Shown piece by piece: positions 54,024-63,234 of a stretch of DNA of 64,000 nt; within the stretch, counting starts at the first letter, position 1; each line of letters begins with the position of its first letter. The stretch is from JAWKHR01 sp041394725. GTDB taxonomy: Bacteria; Acidobacteriota; Vicinamibacteria; Vicinamibacterales; SCN-69-37. The notes beneath the pieces were generated by a model. It had not been told where the DNA came from and searched no databases. It worked only from the letters and a program-made list of their open reading frames with translations. The stretch is taken from NCBI GenBank assembly GCA_041394725.1, contig JAWKHR010000016.1:1-64000 (forward strand), read 5' to 3'. The position numbers and the translations under genes are program-made.

Positions 54024-56174
54024 ATGACGCTCGCGGGTCGGCTGGTGCCGGCGCACGCCGCGCGCGCGGCGTGTGTGGCCGTGCTGCTGGCCGTCGCCGG
54101 CACCCTCGTGGTGACGGCGCAGACCTCGCCGCCGCCCCAGGCCCAGCAGCGGCCGCCCGTGTTCCGGGGCGGCGCCAACTTCGTCTACGTCGACGCCTAC
54201 CCGCGCCGCGACGGCCGTGTCGTCGAGGGCCTGACCGAGCAGGACTTCCAGGTCCTCGAGGACGGTGTTCCGCAGAAGCTCGAGAGCCTGCAGTTCATCC
54301 GCGTCGAGCCCACGCCCGACGCCGAGCGGCGCGACCCGAACAACACGCGCGAGATGCTCGCGCAGGTGGCCGACCCGACGCGTCGCGCGTTCGTCGTGTT
54401 CCTCGACTACCTGCACGTCACGGTCGCCGGCTCGCACGACATCCGGCTGCCGCTGACCAGGACGCTCAACCGCATCATTGCCCCGAACGACCTGTTCGCG
54501 GTGACGACCCCGAACGAGCGGGCCACCCAGGTCACGTTCGGGCGGCGGACGCTCAGCGTCGAGGACCAGCTCGCGCGCAACTGGCCGTGGGGCGCCCGCG
54601 ACTCGATTCTCACCGACCGCCTGGATCCGATGGAGGAGCTGCTTCGGTCCTGCTTCCAGTACCAGCCGGCGGACGCCAGCGGCGGTCCGATGAAGGACTG
54701 GCTCGTCACCGATCAGGACGGCGCGCGCATGCGGCTCGACCTGCTGCTCATCCAGCGTCGTCGCGAGGACCGCACGCTCACCAGCCTGGAACAGCTCATG
54801 GACTACTTGGGCACGATCCGCGAGGCCCGGACGGTCATGCTGATCGTCAGCGACGGGTGGCGGCTGTTCGGCCCGGACCGGGGGCTCGCCGAGCAGGCGA
54901 CGCGCGCGCAGTCGGGAGCCGGGATCATGACCCGCGGCGGGCAGTTGCAGCCGGCCGGCGGGCGCGGCGGCCTCGGCGATCCGGGCGCCTGCGGCCAGGA
55001 ACTCCTGCGGCTGGCGGACCTCGACGACCAGTACCGCTTCCGTGAACTGCTGACGCGCGCCAACCGGGCCAACGTCAGCGTGTGTCCGATCACGCCCGGC
55101 GGCATCGCGGCGTTCGACACGTCGATCAGCGAGCCGGCCCTGACGATGTCCGATCCGACGCAATCGGCGCTGCTCGCCGAACAGCGCCGCGTCGGCGCGC
55201 GCGTGAGCGGGCTGCAGACCATCGCGGAGAACACCGACGGCGTCGCGATCGTGAACACGAACGACCTCGACGAGGGCCTGGCGCGGATCGTCAACGACGT
55301 CTCCGCGTACTACCTGCTGGGGTATTACTCGACGAACACGACGTTCGACGGCAAGTACCGGAAGATCGAGGTGACGGTCGGCGCGCCCGACGTCGAGGTG
55401 AAGGCGCGACGCGGATACTACGCGCCGGACGAGAAGGCGCGGGCCGCGGCGGCGGCGGCGCCGGCCGAGGCCGTCGGGGGACTGGCGCCCGAGGCGGAGG
55501 CGGCGCTCGGCGCCCTCGGGCGGCTGCGGCCGGATGCGGAGATTTTCACGCGCGCGCTGTCGACGGGCGACGCCGTCTGGGTCACCGCCGAGCTCGGGCG
55601 CGTGGGGCGCGGCCGTACGTGGGCCGGATCGGGCGCGACCGCGCGCATCACGATCACCACGGACGCGGGCGACGTCGTCGGCGAGTGGACGGGCGCCATC
55701 GCCGCCAACACGCGTGGCGCGCTGGCGCACGTGGCGGTGCCGGCGGGGACGAACGGGCCTTTCAAGGCGACGGTGGCGATTGGCGAGGGGATCGATCGCA
55801 TCCAGGACCAGGTGGCCGTCGACCCGCCGCCCGACGGCGTGGTCGGGCCGGCGCTCATCTACCGCGCCCGGCCGTCCGCCCGCTCGGCGCTCTACCCGGT
55901 CGCCGACCAGCAGTTCCGGCGCACCGAGCGCGTGCACGTGGAGTGGCTGCTCGGCGGCGCGCTCGACGACCGCACGGCCAGGTTGCTCGGCCGCGACGGC
56001 CAGCCGCTGCCCGTGCCGGTGACGCTGACCGAACGCGCGGTCGATGGCGCGACCCGCCTGGCGGCCGACCTCAACCTGCAGCCGCTCACCGACGGTGACT
56101 ACTTCATCGAGCTCACCGCGCAGGTCGCCGGCGCCACGGTCCGGCGCTGGGTGGCGATCAAAGTGAGCAACTGA
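54024..56174 (+). CDS. secreted VWA domain protein (TIGR03436-like), first of three
   Basis: 716 residues from ATG 54024 with a signal peptide (ACVAVLLAVAGTLVVTAQ). The module VFRGGANFVYVDAYPRRDGR to EQDFQVLEDGVPQ (about 46-84) precedes the VWA fold. Its metal-site strand reads FVVFLDYLHV (Asp128, His131) instead of DxSxS. Cys210 (LLRSCFQYQ) and Cys323 (GACGQELL) have counterparts in both downstream paralogues. YYLLGYYSTNTTFDGKYRKIEV closes the domain. After an Ala-rich hinge near 470, a beta-rich C-terminal half (to 716) follows. It is probably a periplasmic or surface binding protein. A TACACT at 53988-53993 is a possible -10. Confidence 0.88.
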   Translation: MTLAGRLVPAHAARAACVAVLLAVAGTLVVTAQTSPPPQAQQRPPVFRGGANFVYVDAYPRRDGRVVEGLTEQDFQVLEDGVPQKLESLQFIRVEPTPDAERRDPNNTREMLAQVADPTRRAFVVFLDYLHVTVAGSHDIRLPLTRTLNRIIAPNDLFAVTTPNERATQVTFGRRTLSVEDQLARNWPWGARDSILTDRLDPMEELLRSCFQYQPADASGGPMKDWLVTDQDGARMRLDLLLIQRRREDRTLTSLEQLMDYLGTIREARTVMLIVSDGWRLFGPDRGLAEQATRAQSGAGIMTRGGQLQPAGGRGGLGDPGACGQELLRLADLDDQYRFRELLTRANRANVSVCPITPGGIAAFDTSISEPALTMSDPTQSALLAEQRRVGARVSGLQTIAENTDGVAIVNTNDLDEGLARIVNDVSAYYLLGYYSTNTTFDGKYRKIEVTVGAPDVEVKARRGYYAPDEKARAAAAAAPAEAVGGLAPEAEAALGALGRLRPDAEIFTRALSTGDAVWVTAELGRVGRGRTWAGSGATARITITTDAGDVVGEWTGAIAANTRGALAHVAVPAGTNGPFKATVAIGEGIDRIQDQVAVDPPPDGVVGPALIYRARPSARSALYPVADQQFRRTERVHVEWLLGGALDDRTARLLGRDGQPLPVPVTLTERAVDGATRLAADLNLQPLTDGDYFIELTAQVAGATVRRWVAIKVSN

Positions 56175-56183
56175 CGACACGCC

Positions 56184-58277
56184 ATGCCGACGCGACACGA
56201 GCGCGGGAGCGTCCGGCGCGATGCGCGCGCGTGGGGCCCTCTCGTCGTCGCGCTCGGCCTGGCCGCTCTGGCGTCGGTGGCGGGCCTCGCGGCGAGGCAG
56301 ACGCGGACGCCGCCGCGCGAGCAGCAGCCGGTCTTCCGCGGCGGCGCGAACTTCGTGCACGTGGACGTCTATCCGCGCGCCGACGGTCGTCCGATCGAGG
56401 ACCTCACCCAGGCCGACTTCGAGATTCTCGAGGACGGCAAGCCGCAGGCCATCGAGACGTTCGAGCTCGTCCGCGCGCCGCTCATGACGCCCGAAGCCGC
56501 GCGCCGCGATCCCGCCACGGTGCTCGACAGCCGGGTCCAGGCGGCTGACCCCACCAATCGCGTCTTCGTTTTCTACCTCGACGGCAGTCACCTCGACATG
56601 GAGGCCGCGCGACGCGCGCGTGGGCCCCTGCGCGAGTTCGCCGGGCAGCTCATCGGCCCGTCCGACCTGCTCGCGGTCATGACGCCCGGGCTCCCGCTGG
56701 CCGACCTGACCTTCGGTCGCCGCCTGGAGGTCGTCGACGACGCCCTCGAGGACTACTGGCGGAGCGTGAACGCGGCGCCGACGAGGAACCGATACCAGCC
56801 GGATCCGGGTTCGCCCTATCAGGACTTCCTCTACACCTGCTACATCGGGCGCACCGACCAGATCGAGGTCAACCAGGACATCGTCGCGTCGCTGCTCGAG
56901 CGCGCGAGGTCCGAGCGCGCCCTCGAGGACCTGCGGACGCTGGTGTCCGGTCTCGGCGCGATGCGCGAGGCGCGCTCGAACGTGCTGGTGATCTCGAGCG
57001 GCTGGCGGATGCCGGGTGCCTCGACCCGCCTCCATCGGTACCTGTGGAACGAGATCCCGCAACCCGGGGTGACACCACTCGGGCGCCTCACGGTCGGCGC
57101 CACCCAGCCGGGCCAGCCGACGCACGCGGCGTGCGACCAGGAGATGCAGCGGCTCACGAGCCTCGACTTCAGGGGGCCGCAGACCGAGGTCATCGAGGCC
57201 GCGAAACGCGCCAACGTCGGGATGTACTTCGTCGATCCCGGCGGCCTGGCCATCTACGACGCGGGGCCGGCCGACGAGGGCCTGAGCACGGCGGAGGTGA
57301 TGGGCCGGCAGCAGGCGCTCCGCGAGCTCGCGGACCAGACCGGCGGCCGCACGGTCGCGCTGACGATGGACATCCGGGCGCCGCTCCGTGAGATCGCGCG
57401 CGACCTGTCCTCGTACTACCTGCTCGGCTACTACTCGACGAACGGCACGTTCGACGGCAGATTCCGCCGCATCGAGGTGAAAGTGCGGCGCCCGGACGTG
57501 CAGGTGCGGGCGCGCCAGGGGTACTACGCGCCGTCCGAGGCCGAGTTGCGGCGGCTGGAGATGGACGAGGCCCGGCGCGGCGCGGGCCGGCCGGCCGCTG
57601 AACTCGAGGCCGCCTTCGAGGTGCTGGCGTCGAGAGCGCGCGGGCTGCCGCTCTTCGGGCGCGGCGTCGCGTTGCCCGGCCGCCTCGTGCTGGCCGCCGA
57701 GGTGCCGGCCGACCAGGCGCGACAGTACGTCCCCGAGGGCGGCACGCTCACCTGGCAGATCCGCGAGGGTGACCAGGGCGACACGCGCGAGGTCGAGACC
57801 CGGGTCGTGCCCGGCACGCGGGGTGCCTCGGCGGAGGTGCCAATCCCGCCCGGCGAAACCGGACCCTGGACCGTCCGGGTCGATCTCGCGGGGGCGGAGA
57901 AGACGCGCACCGAGTTCGCGGTCTCGCCGGTCTCGACCCTCCTGCTGGGCGATCCGATCATCTACAGGCGGGCCCGCACCGCGCGCGGCGCGCCGGAGGC
58001 GATGGCGGATCTCTTCGTGCGGCGCACGGACCGCATCCGCGTCGAGTGGCCGCTGGCGCGCGCGGTCGAGACGCAGGAGGCGCACCTGCTGGACCGCCAG
58101 TCCGCCGCGCTGCCGGTCGACCTGCGCCTGAGCGAGCGCAGCGACGCGGCCGGCCGGTTCCTCGTCCTCGACCTGCCGCTGGCGGCGCTCGCGCCGGGCG
58201 ACTACGCCGTGCAGGTCGACGTCGCCGCGGGTGGCGACCGGATGACGCACGCGGTCGCCTTCAGGGTCGTGCGGTGA
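56184..58277 (+). CDS. secreted VWA domain protein (TIGR03436-like), second of three
   Basis: 697 residues, starting nine bases after its paralogue. Signal peptide VVALGLAALASVAGLAA. It has the same layout: VFRGGANFVHVDVYPRADGR, FEILEDGKPQ, the metal strand FVFYLDGSHLDME (Asp133, Ser135, His136), Cys in FLYTCYIGRT and in THAACDQEM, and YYLLGYYSTNGTFDGRFRRIEV. The C-terminal half begins after RQGYYAPSEAELR. Of the four VWA proteins here it has the metal strand closest to a MIDAS, but the second Ser is Leu. Its stop overlaps the next GTG by GTGA. Confidence 0.88.
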   Translation: MPTRHERGSVRRDARAWGPLVVALGLAALASVAGLAARQTRTPPREQQPVFRGGANFVHVDVYPRADGRPIEDLTQADFEILEDGKPQAIETFELVRAPLMTPEAARRDPATVLDSRVQAADPTNRVFVFYLDGSHLDMEAARRARGPLREFAGQLIGPSDLLAVMTPGLPLADLTFGRRLEVVDDALEDYWRSVNAAPTRNRYQPDPGSPYQDFLYTCYIGRTDQIEVNQDIVASLLERARSERALEDLRTLVSGLGAMREARSNVLVISSGWRMPGASTRLHRYLWNEIPQPGVTPLGRLTVGATQPGQPTHAACDQEMQRLTSLDFRGPQTEVIEAAKRANVGMYFVDPGGLAIYDAGPADEGLSTAEVMGRQQALRELADQTGGRTVALTMDIRAPLREIARDLSSYYLLGYYSTNGTFDGRFRRIEVKVRRPDVQVRARQGYYAPSEAELRRLEMDEARRGAGRPAAELEAAFEVLASRARGLPLFGRGVALPGRLVLAAEVPADQARQYVPEGGTLTWQIREGDQGDTREVETRVVPGTRGASAEVPIPPGETGPWTVRVDLAGAEKTRTEFAVSPVSTLLLGDPIIYRRARTARGAPEAMADLFVRRTDRIRVEWPLARAVETQEAHLLDRQSAALPVDLRLSERSDAAGRFLVLDLPLAALAPGDYAVQVDVAAGGDRMTHAVAFRVVR

Positions 58278-60358
58278 GTTGGCGACCGACGTCCGCGGCG
58301 ACGGCGCTCGCGGGAGTGGCCTGGTGGCCCGTCGCGGCGACGCTGGCGTCGGTCGCCGGGCTCGGCGCGGTGATCGGAGCGACGCCGCCGGCCGCGCCGG
58401 CACAGCAGGTCGCGGCCCAGAATCCGCAGGATCGCCCCGTCTTCCGCGGCGGCGCCAACTTCGTCTACGTCGATGCGTATCCGCGCAACCGGGACGGGTC
58501 GGTGACGGCGCTGACCCGCGACGACTTCGAGATCCTCGAGGACGGCGTGCCCCAGACGCTGGACACGTTCGAGTTCGTCCAGGTCCCGACCTTCGCCGAC
58601 GACGCGCGGCGTGACCCGTCCTCGGTCGACGACGGCTGGCGGCAGGCGGCCGATCCCCACAGCCGGCTGTTCCTCATCTACCTGAACCCGGTGCGGATCA
58701 CCCGCGAGGGGCTGGAGCACGCGCGCCGGCCGGTCGTGCAGTTCCTGCAGCGGGCCATCGGTCCGCGCGACCTGTTCGCGCTGCTGACGCCCGACATGAC
58801 GTTCGACGAGCTCACGTGGTCGCGGTCCACGCTCTCGGCCGAGGACGAGATCGCGCGATTCTGGGCGCGCCAGATCGACGACGCGATCTCGCCGGGGTAC
58901 GAACCGCGATCGCGGCACGAACAGTTCATCTACGACTGCTTCATCGGGCGCACGGGCAACCCGGAGCAGAACGAGGGCATCGTGTCGGCCCTGGTCGCGC
59001 TCTGGCGCAAGGAGCTGATGCTCCAGACACTCAGGACCGTGACCGACGGCGTGGCCAGCGTCCGCGACCAGCGGTGGACGATCCTGCTCGTGACGGGCGG
59101 CTTCACGATGGACGCGCAGCCCTCGCTCAGGCGCTGGGCCTGGGGTGAAGTGCCGAAGCCGGAACAGGGCGTCAGTGGACTCCTGACGCTCGCGTCGCGC
59201 CGGCAGCCGCTGGCGCCGGGCAACATGGCCGCCTGCGACGGCGAGTTGTTCCGCCTCGCCGAGAACGACTACCGGACGATGACGACCGAGCTCATCGACG
59301 CGGCGAAGCGCCACAACGTCGTGATTCACGTCTTCGATCCGTCCGGCATGTCGGTGCTGGACGGCGGCTTCGACTACGTCCGCCGGTTCTACGAGTGGCC
59401 CCGGGCACTGGCCGACAACACAGGCGGCGAGTCGATCCTCGCCGCGGCCGAGGGCGAGCAGATCCTCCAGCGGGTCGCCCGCGACCTGTCGAGCTACTAC
59501 CTGCTCGGCTACTACTCGACCAACGGCAGCTTCGACGGCAAGTACCGTCGCATCCAGGTCCGCGTGAAACCAGAGGGGGTGTCGATCACCGCGCGTCGCG
59601 GTTACCTCGCGCCGACCGATGCCGACCGGCGCGCCGCCGAGGCGGCCACGGCCGCGCCCGCGGCCGCCGCGCCGATGCCCGCGCCGCCGTCGGCGGCGGC
59701 CGAGGCTCTGGCCCGGCTCGCCGGACTCGCCGGCCGCGACCTGACGGCGCGCGTCGTGCTGCGGGACGACACGCTGGTGATCGCGGCGGAACTCGCCACC
59801 CGGCTGGCCCCGACGGAGCGGGACGCCGGTGAGATCGTCGTGGACCTCGAAGGGGAAGGGCAGCCGGCCGGGACGCGTCGGATGCCCGTGGCGTCCGGGA
59901 CGCGAGGCGTCCAGATGACGTGGCCCGTCGGGTCGGCGCCCGGGCCATTCCGCGTCCAGGTGCACGTCGAGACCCCGGCAGGCGGGGTGAGCGACCGCGT
60001 CGACGTCACGCGCGACGCCGGCCTCTCCGGCGCGCCGCTGGTCTTCCGCGCCACGCCCTCGGCCAGATCCGCGCTCATCCCGGTCGCGGCGTTCCAGTTC
60101 CGGCGTACCGAGCGGCTGCACGTCGAATGGCCGCCGTCCGACGGGGACCTCGACGCCCGGGTTCTCGGTCGCGACGAGGCGCCGCTGCCGCTTCAGGTGA
60201 GAATGGATCGGAACGGGCCGGGCTGGGATGGCCGGCCGGCCACGACGGTGGACGTGCTGCTGTCGTCGCTCGCGACCGGCGACTACGTGCTCGAACTGGT
60301 CTCACCATCCGGCGGGGGCGGAGAGCGCCGGTTGATCGCCTTCAGCGTGACGCGTTGA
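58274..60358 (+). CDS. secreted VWA domain protein (TIGR03436-like), third of three
   Basis: 694 residues from GTG 58274, coupled to its neighbour. Signal peptide WWPVAATLASVAGLGAVIGA. Module order is as in the other two: VFRGGANFVYVDAYP, FEILEDGVPQ, the strand LFLIYLNPVRITRE, Cys in FIYDCFIGRTGN and AACDGELFRL, YYLLGYYSTNGSFDGKYRRIQV. Here the metal Asp is replaced by Asn138 and the His by Arg141, so divalent-metal binding at this site is improbable. The C-terminal half holds FRATPSARSALIPVAAFQFRRTERLHVEW, matching the same stretch in the first paralogue. Confidence 0.88.
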   Translation: MSWRPTSAATALAGVAWWPVAATLASVAGLGAVIGATPPAAPAQQVAAQNPQDRPVFRGGANFVYVDAYPRNRDGSVTALTRDDFEILEDGVPQTLDTFEFVQVPTFADDARRDPSSVDDGWRQAADPHSRLFLIYLNPVRITREGLEHARRPVVQFLQRAIGPRDLFALLTPDMTFDELTWSRSTLSAEDEIARFWARQIDDAISPGYEPRSRHEQFIYDCFIGRTGNPEQNEGIVSALVALWRKELMLQTLRTVTDGVASVRDQRWTILLVTGGFTMDAQPSLRRWAWGEVPKPEQGVSGLLTLASRRQPLAPGNMAACDGELFRLAENDYRTMTTELIDAAKRHNVVIHVFDPSGMSVLDGGFDYVRRFYEWPRALADNTGGESILAAAEGEQILQRVARDLSSYYLLGYYSTNGSFDGKYRRIQVRVKPEGVSITARRGYLAPTDADRRAAEAATAAPAAAAPMPAPPSAAAEALARLAGLAGRDLTARVVLRDDTLVIAAELATRLAPTERDAGEIVVDLEGEGQPAGTRRMPVASGTRGVQMTWPVGSAPGPFRVQVHVETPAGGVSDRVDVTRDAGLSGAPLVFRATPSARSALIPVAAFQFRRTERLHVEWPPSDGDLDARVLGRDEAPLPLQVRMDRNGPGWDGRPATTVDVLLSSLATGDYVLELVSPSGGGGERRLIAFSVTR

Positions 60359-60377
60359 CATCGAGGGAACCCGCGAC

Positions 60378-60980
60378 GTGACCATCGTGCTGCTGCTCTT
60401 CGCGCTGTGTTCGGCGGCGCCCCCCCAGTCGCCGCGCGAGCAGGTGCGGACCCTGATCGAGGAGTTCGAGGCCGCGCTCGACGCGCCGAAGGACCTGGCG
60501 CAGGCCACGCGTCTCGAGGGCCTGCTGGCGCGGATCGAGGCCTACACGCGCGTCGAGCCCGAGTTCCTCGACGAGCACCTGATGGTCAACGCCCGCATGC
60601 TGGCCTGGTATCGGGGCGTGGACGTCCGTCCCGACGTGATCATCGCGCACGCGATGACGCTGGTGAACGCCGAGCGGCAGGTGGTCCCGGATGCCCGCGC
60701 CGCGTCGCCGCGGTCGCCGGTCGGCGATCCGACCCGCGGTCCCGACCCCGTCGCACGGCCGGTCGCCGGCCGGACCGACGACGTCGAACGGCGTCGGGAA
60801 CTGCGGAAGAAATACGCGGAGGACTTCGTGCTCGCGTACCTCGACCTGGCGCGCGCGCTGGAACGGGCCGGCCGCGTGCCGGAAGCCCTCCGCTGGCTCG
60901 ACGTCGGCGAGAGCCGGGTGTTCGACCTCCCCGACGCCCTGCCGCGCATTCGCGCGGAGCGGGCGCGTCTTCGTGGCTGA
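60378..60980 (+). CDS. exported helical protein, unknown
   Basis: 200 residues from GTG 60378. A short signal peptide (IVLLLFALCSAAPPQ) is followed by helices (REQVRTLIEEFEAALDAPKD, QATRLEGLLARIEAYTRV, and later FVLAYLDLARALERAGRVPEALRWLDVGE, TPR-like). A Pro/Arg-rich loop lies in the middle. I do not recognise a family. It starts 19 bases after the third VWA gene and ends ten before the phosphatase gene, so it belongs to the same operon. Confidence 0.7.
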   Translation: MTIVLLLFALCSAAPPQSPREQVRTLIEEFEAALDAPKDLAQATRLEGLLARIEAYTRVEPEFLDEHLMVNARMLAWYRGVDVRPDVIIAHAMTLVNAERQVVPDARAASPRSPVGDPTRGPDPVARPVAGRTDDVERRRELRKKYAEDFVLAYLDLARALERAGRVPEALRWLDVGESRVFDLPDALPRIRAERARLRG

Positions 60981-60990
60981 AGGAGCATCC

Positions 60991-61737
60991 ATGCGCCGGT
61001 TGCTGTCGGTGGCCGTTCTGGCCGTGACCCTGGCCTCGTGTCATCCGCGGGGCCCGATTGCCACCCCGCCAGCGGCCGGTCCTCCCGCGGGGGCGCCGGC
61101 CGCCGCGGCGACTGCCGAGCCGCCGGGCATCACCTGGGTGCGGTCGTCCGCCGAGTACGAGGCAGCGACGCGCCAGGCCTACCGGATCGCGGGGGAAAAG
61201 GTGGCGGCGGCCGCCGCCGGCCGCGCGCCCGGCACCTGGGCGGTGGTGCTCGACGCGGACGAGACGGTCATCAGCAACGTCGTGTACCAGGCCGAGCGGG
61301 CGCGGGCGGGGATGGGCTACACGGCCGAGAGCTGGGACGCGTGGGTGCGGCGCGAGGCGGCGACGCCGGTGCCTGGCGCGGCGGAGTTCCTCGCGGACGT
61401 CCGCGCACGTGGCGGCCGGATCGCCATCGTCACGAACCGCCTGGGCTCGCAGTGCGCGGCGACCGAGGCCGTGTTCCGGCGCGACGCGCTGGTGTTCGAT
61501 GCCATGCTGTGCCGGCCCGACGGCGCGCCGTCGGACAAGGCCCCGCGCTTCGACGCGGTGGCGGCCGGCGCGACGAGCGGCGGCCGGCCGGTGGAGATCC
61601 TCGCGTTCCTCGGCGACAACATCCTCGATTTTCCGGGGCTCCAGCCCTCGGCCCGCGGCACGGGCGCGGACGGGTTCGCGTCCTTCGGCGAGCGCTACTT
61701 CCTGCTGCCGAATCCCATGTACGGCAGCTGGCAGTGA
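60991..61737 (+). CDS. HAD-superfamily acid phosphatase lipoprotein (e(P4)/class C-like)
   Basis: 248 residues, ATG 60991 with AAGGAG just upstream. The signal peptide ends in a lipobox (TLASC, Cys17) and a Pro/Ala spacer follows. The HAD motif I is VLDADETVISN (nucleophile Asp88, Asp90). Motif II lies in GRIAIVTNRLG, motif III Lys in APSDKAPRF, and motif IV in FLGDNILDFPG. The pattern agrees with lipoprotein e(P4)-type 5'-nucleotidases, which dephosphorylate nucleotides at the cell surface. Substrate is inferred only. Confidence 0.88.
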   Translation: MRRLLSVAVLAVTLASCHPRGPIATPPAAGPPAGAPAAAATAEPPGITWVRSSAEYEAATRQAYRIAGEKVAAAAAGRAPGTWAVVLDADETVISNVVYQAERARAGMGYTAESWDAWVRREAATPVPGAAEFLADVRARGGRIAIVTNRLGSQCAATEAVFRRDALVFDAMLCRPDGAPSDKAPRFDAVAAGATSGGRPVEILAFLGDNILDFPGLQPSARGTGADGFASFGERYFLLPNPMYGSWQ

Positions 61738-61836
61738 GGGCGGCCGCCCTCGGCAAGTGGCGTTCCGGCCCGGAAACCGGACCGTCCGGCGCCTGCCGGC
61801 TTGCCGGAACCGTCGCCGGAGGGGCAGACTGGTAAC

Positions 61837-63234
61837 GTGGCCATCCTCACTCGTCCCCGATCCGCGACCGCCTGGCGCACGTGGCTCCTCGTCGTCGCCT
61901 GTCTGCTCTTCGTGCCCGCCGCGGGCGCCCGGGCGCCATTGCTCAGCAAGGTCCTGCCGAACGGGCTCGAGGTCATCGTCCTCGAGGACCACGCGGTGCC
62001 CGTGGTCACGGTCGAGCTGGCCGTCCGGAACGGCTCGTTCACGGAGCCGCCGGAGCTGAACGGCCTCTCGCATCTCTACGAACACATGTTCTTCTCGCCG
62101 AACCAGGCGATGATCGACGGCCGCAGCGACAGCACGGACACGAGCCGGCTGGGCATCTCGTTCAACGGCACGACGCGCGAGGAAGTCGTCGAGTACTACT
62201 TCACGACGACGTCGCCGAACTTCCGGGCGGCGGCGCAGGTGCTGCGGGACTCGGCCATCGAGCCGGCGTTCCTCGAGCGCGCGTTCGCCCGCGAGCGCGA
62301 GGTCGTCGTCGGCGAGATCGACCGGCAGGAGTCGAACCCGTTCGGCGTGCTGGGCAAGACCCTGTCGGACATGCTCTTCTACAAGTACCCGACGCGGAAG
62401 CAGCCGGGCGGCACGCGCGAGACGGTGCGCGGCGCGACGACCGACATGATGCGGCTCATCCAGAACCGCTACTACGTGCCCAACAACTCCGCGGTCATCG
62501 TCGCGGGCGACGTCCGGGCCGACCTGGCCTTCAGCACGATCGAGGAGATGTTCGGGGGGTGGCCGAGGCGGGCGGTGGACCCGTTCGTCGAGTTCCCGAT
62601 GGTCGAGCACCCGCCGCTCGCGGGGAGCGAGGCGAAGATCCTGACGGGGCCGGTCCAGAACATCGTCCTCGAGTTCGGCTGGCAGGGGCCCTCGGTCGGC
62701 AAGGACGACGCGGGGACGTACGCGGCCGACGTGTTCTCGTTCATTCTCAGCCAGCCCGACTCGCGGTTCCAGCGCGCGCTGGTGGACTCGGGCCTGGCGG
62801 CGGGCGTGGGCTTCGGGTACTACACGCAGCGCAACGTCGGGCCGATCACGCTGCTCCTGCAGACGACGCCCGACCGCGCGCACGCGGCGATCGACGCGGT
62901 GAACCGGGAGATCTCGCACTTCGCGGATCCGGACTACTTCACCGACGACGAACTGCAGCACGCCAAGGCGCTGCTCGAGGCCGACGACCTCTTCTCGCGC
63001 GAGAAGCTCTCGGAGTACGTGCACACGGTCGCGTTCTGGTGGTCGTCGGCCGGCACGGAGTACTTCCGCGGCTACCTCGGGCGCCTGCGGGCGGTCACGC
63101 GCAGGGACATCGACAGCTACCTGCACCGGTACATCCTGGGCGCGCCGCGCGTGGGCGTCGCGCTCCTCTCGGAGGACGCGTTGAGCACCTCGAAGCTGAA
63201 GGAAGCGGACCTGCTTCCGGGGAAGTCGTCGTGA
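61837..63234 (+). CDS. M16 zinc metallopeptidase, catalytic member
   Basis: 465 residues from GTG 61837 (GGAGGGG upstream). A signal peptide (TWLLVVACLLFVPAAGA) precedes the first M16 domain with the inverted zinc motif HLYEH (His79, Glu82, His83) and the distal Glu160 in EREVVVGEIDRQ, the right distance away. The second, non-catalytic domain is present (FGWQGPSVGKDDAGTYAADV ... RDIDSYLHRYI). It should be an exported processing or peptide-degrading enzyme. Its stop overlaps the start of the next M16 gene by GTGA. Confidence 0.92.
   Translation: MAILTRPRSATAWRTWLLVVACLLFVPAAGARAPLLSKVLPNGLEVIVLEDHAVPVVTVELAVRNGSFTEPPELNGLSHLYEHMFFSPNQAMIDGRSDSTDTSRLGISFNGTTREEVVEYYFTTTSPNFRAAAQVLRDSAIEPAFLERAFAREREVVVGEIDRQESNPFGVLGKTLSDMLFYKYPTRKQPGGTRETVRGATTDMMRLIQNRYYVPNNSAVIVAGDVRADLAFSTIEEMFGGWPRRAVDPFVEFPMVEHPPLAGSEAKILTGPVQNIVLEFGWQGPSVGKDDAGTYAADVFSFILSQPDSRFQRALVDSGLAAGVGFGYYTQRNVGPITLLLQTTPDRAHAAIDAVNREISHFADPDYFTDDELQHAKALLEADDLFSREKLSEYVHTVAFWWSSAGTEYFRGYLGRLRAVTRRDIDSYLHRYILGAPRVGVALLSEDALSTSKLKEADLLPGKSS

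Noticed and set aside
53673..58403. 1576-codon open frame on the minus strand, antisense to the VWA genes
   Set aside because: No recognisable motif, biased composition, and complete overlap with three well-supported genes; a shadow of high GC.
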